NCBI GenBank assembly: GCA_964401705.1
Contig: CAYNZJ010000001.1
Span: 62,001 to 126,000, forward strand
From: 2-01-FULL-33-17 sp964401705
GTDB taxonomy: Bacteria; Patescibacteriota; Minisyncoccia; Phycocordibacterales; UBA9973
Direction: 5' to 3'
Length of the DNA: 64,000 nt
Below are positions 51,113 through 59,160 of this stretch, in pieces. Made by a program: the position numbers and the translations under genes. The notes beneath the pieces are model-generated. The model was not told the origin of the DNA, made no database searches, and saw nothing but the letters and a program-made list of their open reading frames with translations. The stretch's first letter is position 1; every line of letters starts with the position of its first letter.

Positions 51113-51622
51113 TTAAATTTTTGATAAAATATCATCAGCAACATCCTCTATTGGTCTTTCGGTATTTATAGAAATAGCTCCAGAATTTATTAAATCTTGT
51201 TCAAAATCTTGATATAAACCAAGCATGAATTCCCTTTCAGCTTCTTCTTTGCCGAAATCATTATCGGTTCTTGTGTTTATACGGTGTAAGAAAGTTTCCG
51301 GAGTACATTGCAATACAAAAATCTTATCAAAAAAATCTAAGAAATCATCTTGATTATTCGGCATTCCACAAACTACTACAATTTCTTGATTTGAATTATT
51401 TACCAAATCTTTCAACTTATTTTCATCACAAAACCATTCATGTGAATCAAGCCATTCCCTGCCAACCCCAAGACCAGTTTTTTCTTTTGTTATTTTATTT
51501 CTCCAATTACAAAGTCCATCTGTTGAATCAATATCTATAGCAAAAATTCCTCGCTTATTAAACTCGGTAACTAATGTAGTTTTACCTGTTCCTGATACTC
51601 CTGTAATATAAATCTTTTTCAT
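51113..51622 (-). CDS. P-loop nucleoside/shikimate-kinase-like protein
   Basis: A 169-residue AAA_18/kinase-like NTPase. The Walker A is GVSGTGKTTL at residues 8-17; KIFVLQCTPETFLHRINTRTDNDFGKEEAEREFMLG looks like a lid with arginines, as in adenylate-kinase-like small-molecule kinases. The substrate is unknown. It begins three bases after the ABC transporter gene ends, so it is probably cotranscribed with it. Confidence 0.8.
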   Translation of the reverse strand: MKKIYITGVSGTGKTTLVTEFNKRGIFAIDIDSTDGLCNWRNKITKEKTGLGVGREWLDSHEWFCDENKLKDLVNNSNQEIVVVCGMPNNQDDFLDFFDKIFVLQCTPETFLHRINTRTDNDFGKEEAEREFMLGLYQDFEQDLINSGAISINTERPIEDVADDILSKI

Positions 51623-51625
51623 AAA

Positions 51626-53392
51626 TTATTCTTCTATAAATCCGCCGGTTTGGTGACTCCAAAGTTCGGCATATATTCCGCCTTTATTTAATAATTCAGT
51701 ATGTGTTCCATCTTCGGCAATTCCCCCATCTTCGAGTACTATTATCCGATCCATCTTTTGAATAGTTGACAATCTATGCGCTATTACAATTGTGGTTCTA
51801 CCTTTCATAAGCTCAACAAAAGCTTTTTGAATATAATCTTCACTAACGCTATCGAGCGAGCTTGTGGCTTCATCCAATATTAATACCGGTGAATCCTTAA
51901 GCATAGCCCGAGCTATAGCTACACGCTGACGTTCCCCGCCGGAAAGTTTAACCCCACGTTCCCCAACCAAAGTATCATAACCATTAGGAAGTTTTATAAT
52001 AAAATCATGCGCATAGGCGGATTTAGCAACAGCGATAATTTCATCATCCGATGCACCAACTTTACTATATGCAATGTTTTCTTTAATTGTCCTATGGAAA
52101 AGCATTGGCTCTTGAGGCACATATGAAATTACTTGACGTAAATCATCTTGTAAAACATTTTTAATATTTTGCCCATCAATTGTAATTTCGCCATTTGTTG
52201 TGTCAGTAAATCTTAATAACAATTTTGTAATTGTTGATTTACCCGCACCCGAATGCCCCACAAGCCCAACATGGCTCCCTGAATTTATTTTTAAATTTAA
52301 GTTTTCAATTACTGGGTTACCATTTTGATAAGCAAAACTAACATCTTTAAATTGTATATCCCCGTCTTTCATTTTCAATTCTTCTGGATTCTTTGGGTCT
52401 TTTATTTCAATATCTAAATCAAAAATATCCACAACTTCTTTCATTTCAATTAATGACCTGACTATTCGTGTTATTGATTTACCTAAATTCCAAAGTATAT
52501 CAAAAAGGTTAACCATATAACTTTGTAAAAGTATAATCATACCAACTGAGATTTTATCTGCATACCACATTTTTATTGCCATAAACATAATAACTATTTG
52601 CAAAACTCCCATCATTAAAGACTGGAATACTAACCTTGTATTAGCATAATTCCATGCTTTCATTCTTTTAGTTTCTTCATCTTGAGTAACCTTTTTAAAA
52701 CCTAATTTTTCAAAAAAACTATTACTAAATATTTTTATATTAAGAATATTTATTATTGAGTCTGAAAGTCTACCTGTAACAACAGAATCTGCTTCGGATT
52801 CTAATAAATCATATTTAATTTTTTGTTTTACAAAAACTATTGTTATTAATATATAAATAATAGACCATACAACAAAAACCCAGGCCATTATTGGGATTTT
52901 AATAAATAAAACAACTAAAATACCCCCCAAGGTAACTATTCCGAAATATATTTGAAAACTTACTGATTCAAAAAAGACATCAAATGATCTATTAAATCTT
53001 TTTGTTTTTGCAATGATACTACCTGTAAAATTATTAGAAAAGAAATTATATGAATGGTTTAAAATTTTATTAAACGAAAAATCATAAAGTCTTTTCATGA
53101 CTTTACTAGTAAAATAAGATTCCGTAAAACTAGCTGCCCGATAAACGATTATATAAACCAAAATTATAGTACAAAGTAACAAAAGCAAATGTAAGGATTG
53201 ATTAAATATAATACCTTTAGGTAAACCAGAAGATAAAGTATCAACCAAGTCTTTATATATAAATGGTTTTAAAATTAATTCAGCAATTATACCAATTCCA
53301 TAAAATAAAAAAGTTAACACTAAAGACACCCAATGTTTTTTCATTTGGGGCCATAGGTAAAACAGTATTCGTTTAAAATTTATATCTTTCAT
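51626..53392 (-). CDS. ABC transporter, fused permease and ATPase
   Basis: A 588-residue half-transporter: six membrane helices (about 15-320) followed by an ATPase domain with Walker A GHSGAGKST, Q-loop YVPQEPMLF, signature LSGGERQRVAIARAM, Walker B VLILDEATSSLD and switch His in IAHRLST. As an MsbA/MDR-type homodimer it would export lipids, peptides or drugs; the substrate is unknown. The ATG lies directly against the 120-bp inverted-repeat element, as with scpA. Confidence 0.93.
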   Translation of the reverse strand: MKDINFKRILFYLWPQMKKHWVSLVLTFLFYGIGIIAELILKPFIYKDLVDTLSSGLPKGIIFNQSLHLLLLLCTIILVYIIVYRAASFTESYFTSKVMKRLYDFSFNKILNHSYNFFSNNFTGSIIAKTKRFNRSFDVFFESVSFQIYFGIVTLGGILVVLFIKIPIMAWVFVVWSIIYILITIVFVKQKIKYDLLESEADSVVTGRLSDSIINILNIKIFSNSFFEKLGFKKVTQDEETKRMKAWNYANTRLVFQSLMMGVLQIVIMFMAIKMWYADKISVGMIILLQSYMVNLFDILWNLGKSITRIVRSLIEMKEVVDIFDLDIEIKDPKNPEELKMKDGDIQFKDVSFAYQNGNPVIENLNLKINSGSHVGLVGHSGAGKSTITKLLLRFTDTTNGEITIDGQNIKNVLQDDLRQVISYVPQEPMLFHRTIKENIAYSKVGASDDEIIAVAKSAYAHDFIIKLPNGYDTLVGERGVKLSGGERQRVAIARAMLKDSPVLILDEATSSLDSVSEDYIQKAFVELMKGRTTIVIAHRLSTIQKMDRIIVLEDGGIAEDGTHTELLNKGGIYAELWSHQTGGFIEE

Positions 53393-53511
53393 CCCGTTAG
53401 AAGCAGGTCGCGATCTTTTTTAAAAATCAAAACTCTACTTTTTAAATAATTATCAATAATTAAATAAGCACTGTTCCCGTTATTTATGCGTGACAGCGGC
53501 TTCTAACGGGA
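53392..53511. repeat. Inverted-repeat (MITE-like) element, copy 2
   Basis: A 120-bp element with perfect 13-bp terminal repeats TCCCGTTAGAAGC, an inner TCGCGAT on one side, and an extra internal CCCGTTA (53476-53482). It lies between the TrpR-like stop and the ABC transporter ATG. Direct repeats TTCA (53388-53391 and 53512-53515) border it, which would fit a target-site duplication. Confidence 0.75.
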
Positions 53512-53523
53512 TTCATTTACTAT

Positions 53524-53811
53524 TTATTTTGCGCCGAATTTAGTGATGGCTTTACGAAATCCGCCTTTTTTGTCAGACAATTCTTTTGCCCCGCGAGTAA
53601 CGGTAGCTACACCAACGCCAAGCTTTTCAGCAATTTCGCGTTGAGCAATTCCAGATTCAAGCATTTTAACTATTTGCCAGCGACGAGCAATTTCTTCATA
53701 CTCACCAGCAGTCAAAAGGTCATCTAAAAATTCATTTAACAAATTACCCCCTGCCCCAGCAACTTTTTTAATAAGAGTGTTTATTTCTTTTTTGTATTCT
53801 TCCATGCTCAT
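53524..53811 (-). CDS. TrpR/YerC-family transcriptional regulator
   Basis: A 95-residue helical DNA-binding protein of the TrpR superfamily (TrpR/YerC). The helix-turn-helix is clear: IARRWQIVKMLESGIAQREIAEKLGVGVATVTRGAKEL, close in pattern to TrpR GAGIATITRGS. It begins 11 bases after trpS ends on the same strand, so the pair looks like one operon. Tryptophan sensing is plausible from family and context; YerC-type proteins of other function exist. Confidence 0.9.
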   Translation of the reverse strand: MSMEEYKKEINTLIKKVAGAGGNLLNEFLDDLLTAGEYEEIARRWQIVKMLESGIAQREIAEKLGVGVATVTRGAKELSDKKGGFRKAITKFGAK

Positions 53812-53822
53812 AATATTTTTTG

Positions 53823-54917
53823 TTATTTATTAAAATAATTAATCTTCATTGCAGTTTTAACTTCACCCATGACTAGACTTGCATCAGCTCGTGCAGAATT
53901 TGTTCCATCTTCTAGAATTTTTTCAACCATTATCATATCTTTAGTTAATTCTTCTCTTCTTTCTCGAATTGGTTTAATTATACTTTCCAAAACTTCAATT
54001 AATCTTTTTTTAATAACAACATCACCTAATCCACCAGCGCGATACTGGTTTTTTAATTCTTCAACTTCATTTTTATTTGGATCAAAAATATCAAGATAAG
54101 TAAAAACAACATTGCCCTCTACTTGCCCTGGGCCTTCCACACGAAGATGGTTTGGGTCAGTATACATACTCATGACTTGTTTTGAAATTTGCTCATATGA
54201 ATCAGACAAATAAATACAATTACCAAGAGATTTGGACATTTTTGCATTACCATCAGTACCAACTAATCGTGAGACATCGCTAGTGATATGATTTATTTTT
54301 TCAAAAACTTCACCATAAAAAGCATTAAATTTATTAGCAATTTTATTAGCTTGTTCCAATACTGGTAATTGATCAATCCCAACAGGTACAGTATTAGCCT
54401 TGAAAGCTAAAATATCTGCAGCCTGAGAAACAGGATAAGCTAAAAACCCTAGTGGTATACCTTGTTCAAATATATCTTCAGGTTTTGAAATAATTGAAGC
54501 TAATAATGGGTCTGCTGAAAAAACACGATTAGAACTTAAATTAAAACCTTTTTCTTTAGCTTCACTTTTAATTGTTGGGTTGTGAGATAGTTGTTGTACG
54601 GTTACAAGATTCATAAAAAATACAGTTAGCTCGGCAATTTCTGGAATTTGAGACTGCAGGAAAAATGTAGTTTTTGCTGGGTCAACACCACAAGCTAGAT
54701 TATCTAATACTATTTCTAAAACATTTGACCGGACTTTTTCTGGATTGTCCGCATTATCAGTCAGTGCTTGAACATCAGCAACCATGTAATAGGCTTTATC
54801 GGATTCATTTTGTAATTTAACCCGATTTTGGATAGAACCCACATAATGCCCAAGATGGAGCCGTCCCGTTGGCCGGTCACCTGTAAGAACTATTGTTTTG
54901 TTCGTTTTATCTGTCAT
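53823..54917 (-). CDS. trpS: Tryptophanyl-tRNA synthetase
   Basis: A 364-residue class I synthetase. Signatures: GDRPTGRLHLGHYVGS (HIGH as HLGH), the Trp-binding MVADVQALTD, PVGIDQLPVLEQANKIA, and GNAKMSKSLGN (KMSKS). Length is in the normal range of 325-370. The TrpR-like gene follows in the same direction. A TACTAT box lies six bases before the ATG, so it probably has a leaderless-type promoter of its own, separate from the small RNA upstream. Confidence 0.95.
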   Translation of the reverse strand: MTDKTNKTIVLTGDRPTGRLHLGHYVGSIQNRVKLQNESDKAYYMVADVQALTDNADNPEKVRSNVLEIVLDNLACGVDPAKTTFFLQSQIPEIAELTVFFMNLVTVQQLSHNPTIKSEAKEKGFNLSSNRVFSADPLLASIISKPEDIFEQGIPLGFLAYPVSQAADILAFKANTVPVGIDQLPVLEQANKIANKFNAFYGEVFEKINHITSDVSRLVGTDGNAKMSKSLGNCIYLSDSYEQISKQVMSMYTDPNHLRVEGPGQVEGNVVFTYLDIFDPNKNEVEELKNQYRAGGLGDVVIKKRLIEVLESIIKPIRERREELTKDMIMVEKILEDGTNSARADASLVMGEVKTAMKINYFNK

Positions 54918-54969
54918 AGTCTAATAGTACAGGAAAAACCATAATTGGTCAATTATACCTCATCCCCGA

Positions 54970-54995
54970 CCCTTCTCCAGTAAACTAGAGAAGGG
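54970..54995. repeat. REP-like palindrome upstream of trpS (1)
   Basis: An 8-bp stem CCCTTCTC/GAGAAGGG with a 10-base loop, within 80 bases of the trpS start. Confidence 0.55.
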
Positions 54996-55070
54996 AGTGT
55001 TGTTATATAGAAACAATAAAGTAATAGATATAATTTAAATATAAACTTTTAATATAAAACTACAACATTT

Positions 55071-55093
55071 CCCTCTCCTTATTGAGGAGAGGG
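55071..55093. repeat. REP-like palindrome upstream of trpS (2)
   Basis: A 9-bp stem CCCTCTCCT/AGGAGAGGG with a 5-base loop. With the previous one it brackets about 75 bases of AT-rich DNA, an arrangement seen in REP pairs. Confidence 0.6.
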
Positions 55094-55113
55094 ATCAAGG
55101 GAGAGGTCTGGGC

Positions 55114-55232
55114 AAATAAAAAGGCCTAACCGAAGTCAGACCCCTTGAGTTTTTTGGTAAGGGGATGTTTCTTTTGCAGGGAGGCATCACGATTACCATT
55201 TACGCGAAGGTAGTTAAATATTAACTACTTTC
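55114..55232 (-). ncRNA. Candidate small RNA with promoter and terminator
   Basis: On the minus strand a promoter TTGACT (55266-55261), 16 bases, TGA-TATGAT (-10 at 55244-55239) leads to about 118 bases with three hairpins: GTAGTTAA/TTAACTAC (55228-55210), CCCCTT/AAGGGG (55164-55141) and a terminator GGTCTGAC/GTTAGGCC with a TTCG loop (55142-55123), then a T run. No long reading frame is evident and the family is not recognised. The terminator stem shares two bases with the middle hairpin, so alternative folds are possible. Confidence 0.5.
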
Positions 55233-55272
55233 AAGGAAATCATATCATTTATATGCTAAAAGTCAACCTTTA

Positions 55273-55327
55273 TTATTTTCCCGTAATATCCCCTTTTATT
55301 CCCCAAAAGTAAGAATTGGGAATAGTA
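55273..55327 (+). repeat. Contig-end repeat, left copy
   Basis: These 55 bases, ending at the N run, are identical to the 55 bases that follow it. They are an assembly overlap, not a biological repeat. Confidence 0.85.
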
Positions 55328-55427
55328 NNNNNNNNNNNNNNNNNNNNNNNNNNNNNNNNNNNNNNNNNNNNNNNNNNNNNNNNNNNNNNNNNNNNNNNNN
55401 NNNNNNNNNNNNNNNNNNNNNNNNNNN
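55328..55427. other. Scaffolding gap of 100 N
   Basis: Exactly 100 N. The contig ends on both sides are the same 55 bases, so the true sequence is probably continuous with the gap removed and one copy of the overlap kept. Confidence 0.9.
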
Positions 55428-55482
55428 TTATTTTCCCGTAATATCCCCTTTTATTCCCCAAAAGTAAGAATTGGGAATAGTA
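55428..55482 (+). repeat. Contig-end repeat, right copy
   Basis: Identical to 55273-55327. It leads directly into the dnaB promoter (TGTTATATT, seven bases, ATG). Confidence 0.85.
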
Positions 55483-55505
55483 ATATATATGTTATATTTA
55501 AAACT

Positions 55506-56939
55506 ATGCAAGACCGAGATAATAAAAACTACAAAAAGAAAGGTTATCAGGAACCACGAAAAATTGATATGGGGTCTCGTGTTCCCCCGCAAAGTCTTGA
55601 TGCAGAACGGGCCGTACTGGGCTCTATAATGCTCCGAGCGGAGGCATTTCATGAAGCTAATGATATATTGCATCCAGATATGTTCTACGCGCACAAGCAT
55701 GGGATTATTTATGATGCAATGCTTAATTTATACAAAAATTCTGAACCAATTGACGTATTAACTTTAACTGAAAAACTAAAAGATATGGGCCAATTAGACA
55801 CTGTTGGTGGGACTTTGTATATTTCATCTCTAACTGAAGGTATCCCCAGTGCAACCCACGCTACACACTATGCGCAAACGGTTTATAAAAAATCAATGTT
55901 ACGATCTTTAATTGAAGCTGGTAGTGAGATTGGTGAATTAGGTCATAGTGACCCAGAAGACATAACCGAAGCACTCGACAATGCAGAAAAAAGAATTTTT
56001 GAAGTTACTTCTCGCCCTGGAGCTCAAAAATTTATTCCAATAAGTGCAATGATAGACGAAGCTTGGCAAAGATTTGATAAACTTTCTGATTCTGATAATT
56101 CATTACGTGGGGTTCCTACTGGATATAAAGATTTAGATACATTATTGGCTGGATTTCAAAAATCAGATTTGATAATTTTAGCGGCAAGACCATCTGTTGG
56201 TAAAACAACATTGGCTATGGATATTGCACGGCATGTTGCCGTACAAAATAATATCCCTGTTGGAATATTTTCACTAGAAATGAGTTCCCAACAATTAGTG
56301 GACCGAATGCTTGCGGCCGAAGCCCGAGTATCATCTTGGCATATGCGTACTGGGAATTTAAAAAATGATAATGATTATGCCGTTTTACAAGAAGCATTAG
56401 CTCGTATGGCTAAAGCCCCACTTTTTATTGATGATTTTGCTGGTAACACTATTGCTAGAATGCGATCTATTGCTCGGAAATTAAAAGCTGAACATGGTTT
56501 AGGATTAATTGTAGTTGACTATTTACAGCTTATTATTACAGCTCGTAATCATGATAGTATGGTTAACCAAGTTACAGAAATTTCACGATCGTTAAAACAA
56601 CTTGCAAAAGAATTAGATGTACCGGTTTTGGCACTTTCACAGCTATCTCGTGAAGTGGAAAAACGTGGCGGTAAACCAAGATTGTCTGACTTGCGGGATT
56701 CTGGATCTATTGAACAAGACGCTGATGTGGTTATATTTATTCACCGTGAAGATAAAGGCCGTGACGAAAGTGAAAGAACAAACATAGCTGAAATTTTAAT
56801 TGAAAAACATCGTAATGGGCCAACAGGCAGAATTGAACTTTATTTTGATGATAAGACAACATCATTTTTACCAATTGATAAAACCGGTGAACAATACGGA
56901 GCAATCAATCCAAGAGAAACAGGGCTAGAAGGATTCTAA
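55506..56939 (+). CDS. dnaB: Replicative DNA helicase DnaB
   Basis: A 477-residue hexameric helicase that unwinds DNA ahead of the replisome. The N-terminal domain (about 20-125) starts PPQSLDAERAVLGSIM; the RecA-like motor has Walker A RPSVGKTTLAMDIA, Walker B LIVVDYLQLI, the arginine-finger-type region and DLRDSGSIEQDADVVIFIHRED. No intein interrupts it. recR follows 13 bases downstream on the same strand. Confidence 0.96.
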   Translation: MQDRDNKNYKKKGYQEPRKIDMGSRVPPQSLDAERAVLGSIMLRAEAFHEANDILHPDMFYAHKHGIIYDAMLNLYKNSEPIDVLTLTEKLKDMGQLDTVGGTLYISSLTEGIPSATHATHYAQTVYKKSMLRSLIEAGSEIGELGHSDPEDITEALDNAEKRIFEVTSRPGAQKFIPISAMIDEAWQRFDKLSDSDNSLRGVPTGYKDLDTLLAGFQKSDLIILAARPSVGKTTLAMDIARHVAVQNNIPVGIFSLEMSSQQLVDRMLAAEARVSSWHMRTGNLKNDNDYAVLQEALARMAKAPLFIDDFAGNTIARMRSIARKLKAEHGLGLIVVDYLQLIITARNHDSMVNQVTEISRSLKQLAKELDVPVLALSQLSREVEKRGGKPRLSDLRDSGSIEQDADVVIFIHREDKGRDESERTNIAEILIEKHRNGPTGRIELYFDDKTTSFLPIDKTGEQYGAINPRETGLEGF

Positions 56940-56952
56940 TTTATAAAAAGAG

Positions 56953-57585
56953 ATGGGAAATACAAATATAGATAATTTAATAAAAATTTTAGGGAAATTA
57001 CCTGGTGTAGGTCCACGCCAAGCCCGGCGTTTTGCTTATGCATTAACTCGTCATAATGGAATACTGTCTAATGAATTAACTAACACATTAAATAGTTTAA
57101 AAGGTACTATTTTTAGTTGTAATTTATGTGGGGCAACAAGTCTAGGTGTTGGCCCAGTATGTAATGTGTGTAGTGGCGAAAATCGAAATCCAAAAATACT
57201 AACACTAATTGCAAACCAAGAAGATTATGATTCACTCTACACTATAGAATCATACCGTGGAATGATGGCTATTGTGCCATTTCCTATTAAAATTGAAATG
57301 GCAGAAAATGTAAATGTAATTGAAAAAAGTTATATTCCAAAAACAATTGAATACTGGATGGAGAAAGGTTTAGAAGAAATAATACTGGCTTTCCCTATAT
57401 CACCCGAAGGTGAAGTTATGGAATCAATGATGCTGGATTATTTGGAAACTATTCATGATAAATTGAATGAAAATAGAGTTAGTATAACCAGTCTTGGTCG
57501 TGGAATGTCACTGGGCTCTCGGCTTTCCGAATCTGACGATGAGACTATAAGGTATGCGATAGATAACCGCAAACGCGCCATATAG
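56953..57585 (+). CDS. recR: Recombination mediator RecR
   Basis: A 210-residue RecR that, with RecF/RecO, loads RecA onto gapped DNA. Helix-hairpin-helix KLPGVGPRQARRFAYAL, a zinc motif CNLCGATSLGVGPVCNVC, and a Toprim domain are present. The Toprim consensus is weakened: the usual YRGxYHVLGG is SYRGMMAIVPF, and the later E/D residues are harder to place. A frame rich in Met and Glu follows. The CTAG heptad repeat begins four bases past the stop. Confidence 0.9.
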   Translation: MGNTNIDNLIKILGKLPGVGPRQARRFAYALTRHNGILSNELTNTLNSLKGTIFSCNLCGATSLGVGPVCNVCSGENRNPKILTLIANQEDYDSLYTIESYRGMMAIVPFPIKIEMAENVNVIEKSYIPKTIEYWMEKGLEEIILAFPISPEGEVMESMMLDYLETIHDKLNENRVSITSLGRGMSLGSRLSESDDETIRYAIDNRKRAI

Positions 57586-57588
57586 GTT

Positions 57589-57613
57589 CTAGTTACTAGT
57601 TTCTAGTGACTAG
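57589..57613. repeat. CTAG heptad repeat, copy B
   Basis: Four CTAG units at 57589, 57596, 57603 and 57610, each seven bases apart, right after recR. It has the same period and unit number as the rpiB/rpe copy, with different spacer bases. Confidence 0.8.
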
Positions 57614-57618
57614 TAAAC

Positions 57619-57711
57619 AAAATAAGTCTTTAAAAAATGCCTTGCGGACTGCAGGAGCAGAGCAAATTTTACTCAAAAAACTATGCGTGCATTTTGAGAA
57701 GAGCTTATTTT
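57619..57711. terminator. Long imperfect hairpin between converging recR and grpE
   Basis: Arms 57619-57640 and 57689-57711 pair over about 20 of 22 bases (AAAATAAG...AATGC with GCATT...CTTATTTT) and enclose a 48-base loop. The position fits a bidirectional terminator; the size is unusual for one. Confidence 0.55.
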
Positions 57712-57713
57712 AT

Positions 57714-58280
57714 TTAGCTTAATTTATACACCCCGACTTTTGCTGGGCGAATAACATTGTCTTTTGTGCGATAGCCTTTTTGTATTAGTTTAGCAACTAA
57801 GCCATCTTGGTTTTGATCATCTGTATCTACGGTTTCAACTGCATCATGAATGTTATGATCAAGCATATCCCCCATATTTGGAGATATGGTTTGTACCCCA
57901 GATTCATCTAAAAATTTTACACCTTCATTAAAAATATATTCTATACCTGTGCGCCAATTTGCATCCACACTATTCCAAGTTTCAGTATTACTTTTAGCCA
58001 TTTCATAAGTATCCAGCATTTTAATAATTCCAGCTAAACCTTTTTCAAACCCAATAGCGCGAGCACGAGCAATGCGGGATTCATCTTCCCTTTTATAGTT
58101 TACAAAGTCGGCACGTTCCTTTTGCCAATTCAAAAGGTACTCATCTCTCTCGGTAGATAATTTATCAATTTTTTCAGCATTTTTCTTTAATTTACTTTCA
58201 CCAGACAAAGTACTACCACCTGAATTTTCCTCATCCGGAGTAAATGTTACATCGTCTATTATTTCTTCATTATTATCCAT
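57714..58280 (-). CDS. grpE: Nucleotide exchange factor GrpE
   Basis: A 188-residue GrpE, the DnaK co-chaperone that releases ADP. A coiled coil (about 30-75: KLKKNAEKIDKLSTERDEYLLNWQKERADFVNYKRED) leads to the beta domain with DMLDHNIHDAVETVDT and the end GYRTKDNVIRPAKVGVYK, a diagnostic GrpE tail. dnaK and dnaJ are not in the window. A TATAAT touches the edge of the second N gap nine bases before the ATG, so the upstream promoter part may be lost in the gap. Confidence 0.94.
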   Translation of the reverse strand: MDNNEEIIDDVTFTPDEENSGGSTLSGESKLKKNAEKIDKLSTERDEYLLNWQKERADFVNYKREDESRIARARAIGFEKGLAGIIKMLDTYEMAKSNTETWNSVDANWRTGIEYIFNEGVKFLDESGVQTISPNMGDMLDHNIHDAVETVDTDDQNQDGLVAKLIQKGYRTKDNVIRPAKVGVYKLS

Positions 58281-58295
58281 AGTGGGTGCATTATA

Positions 58296-58395
58296 NNNNN
58301 NNNNNNNNNNNNNNNNNNNNNNNNNNNNNNNNNNNNNNNNNNNNNNNNNNNNNNNNNNNNNNNNNNNNNNNNNNNNNNNNNNNNNNNNNNNNNNN
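58296..58395. other. Scaffolding gap of 100 N
   Basis: Exactly 100 N between grpE and the 3' end of rpsI. Unlike the first gap, the sequences on either side are not identical. The missing part contains the last few codons of rpsI. Confidence 0.9.
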
Positions 58396-58789
58396 GTGGG
58401 GATTTACGAGCTTTTTTAAGACCGAATTTACGTCGTTCTTTTGCACGAGGGTCTCTTTTAAGGAAACCAAGCTTTTTAACTTTACCTTTTGTATCTTCAT
58501 CAAATGAAGCTAGGATTCGAGCAATACCATGACGGACAGCTTCCGCTTGACCATGGATACCACCACCTTTGGTTGTAACTACAATGTCGTACTTTTCAGT
58601 AGTCTTTGTTTTACTAACTGGATCATGAATAACTTTTTGTAATTCAGCAGTTGGGAAATATTCACTACTTTTTTTACCATTGATAGTAAAAGTATTACTA
58701 CCGTCTTGATAAATTTTAACTACTGCAGTTGCTGTTTTACGGCGACCAATAGCACGAATGTATTTTTTGTCTGTGTTTTTTGCTTCCAT
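58396..58789 (-). CDS. rpsI: 30S ribosomal protein S9, 3' end lost in gap
   Basis: About 131 codons of S9 up to the N gap. It reads YIRAIGRRKTATAVVKIY at the N-terminus and RDPRAKERRKFGLKKARKSP at the edge, where S9 normally has four to six more residues ending SKR. Its tail contacts tRNA in the P site. It starts one base after rplM ends, as is usual (rplM-rpsI). Truncation is an assembly effect, not a biological one. Confidence 0.95.
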
Positions 58790-58790
58790 A

Positions 58791-59156
58791 TTATTCTGTA
58801 ATCTTTAAATTATTCATCATCGGCTGACGAAGACGATTTGCAGGTAACATATTATAAACCGCAAGACGAATTAATTCAGCATAACCTTTCTTTTCAATGA
58901 TTGCAGCATTACTTTTATAAGTTAAGCCCCCTGGGTATCCTGAATATTTTTCATGCATTGTTTCTTTCTTACGTTTGTCAGTCATTGATAGCTTGCTAGC
59001 ATTAACAACATTAACTTTTACGTTTGAAAGAATATGGCGTTCGTAACCGACAGTTGTTTTACCTTGAAGCATTTTAGCGATTTCAGATGCCATGCGTCCT
59101 AAAACTTGGCCAGTAGCATCAACATTATATATTTCTGATTTTTGTTTCTTTTCCAT
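58791..59156 (-). CDS. rplM: 50S ribosomal protein L13
   Basis: A 121-residue L13, shorter than the usual 140. Signatures: NVDATGQVLGRMASEIAKMLQGK, HILSNVKVNVVNASKL, KYSGYPGGLTYKS, AVYNMLPANRLRQPMMNNLKI. I chose the ATG at 59156 because the rplQ stop is at 59161-59163 and the family begins here. It is the second-last gene of the ribosomal operon. Confidence 0.95.
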   Translation of the reverse strand: MEKKQKSEIYNVDATGQVLGRMASEIAKMLQGKTTVGYERHILSNVKVNVVNASKLSMTDKRKKETMHEKYSGYPGGLTYKSNAAIIEKKGYAELIRLAVYNMLPANRLRQPMMNNLKITE

Positions 59157-59160
59157 AATA

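Noticed and set aside
55114..55232. T-box or Trp leader peptide controlling trpS
   Set aside because: No T-box core or specifier pattern was seen and the possible leader frame lacks Trp codons; kept only as an unclassified RNA.
55273..55482. Apparent 55-bp direct repeat around an N run
   Set aside because: Treated as an assembly overlap, not a biological repeat, because both copies abut the 100-N scaffolding gap exactly.
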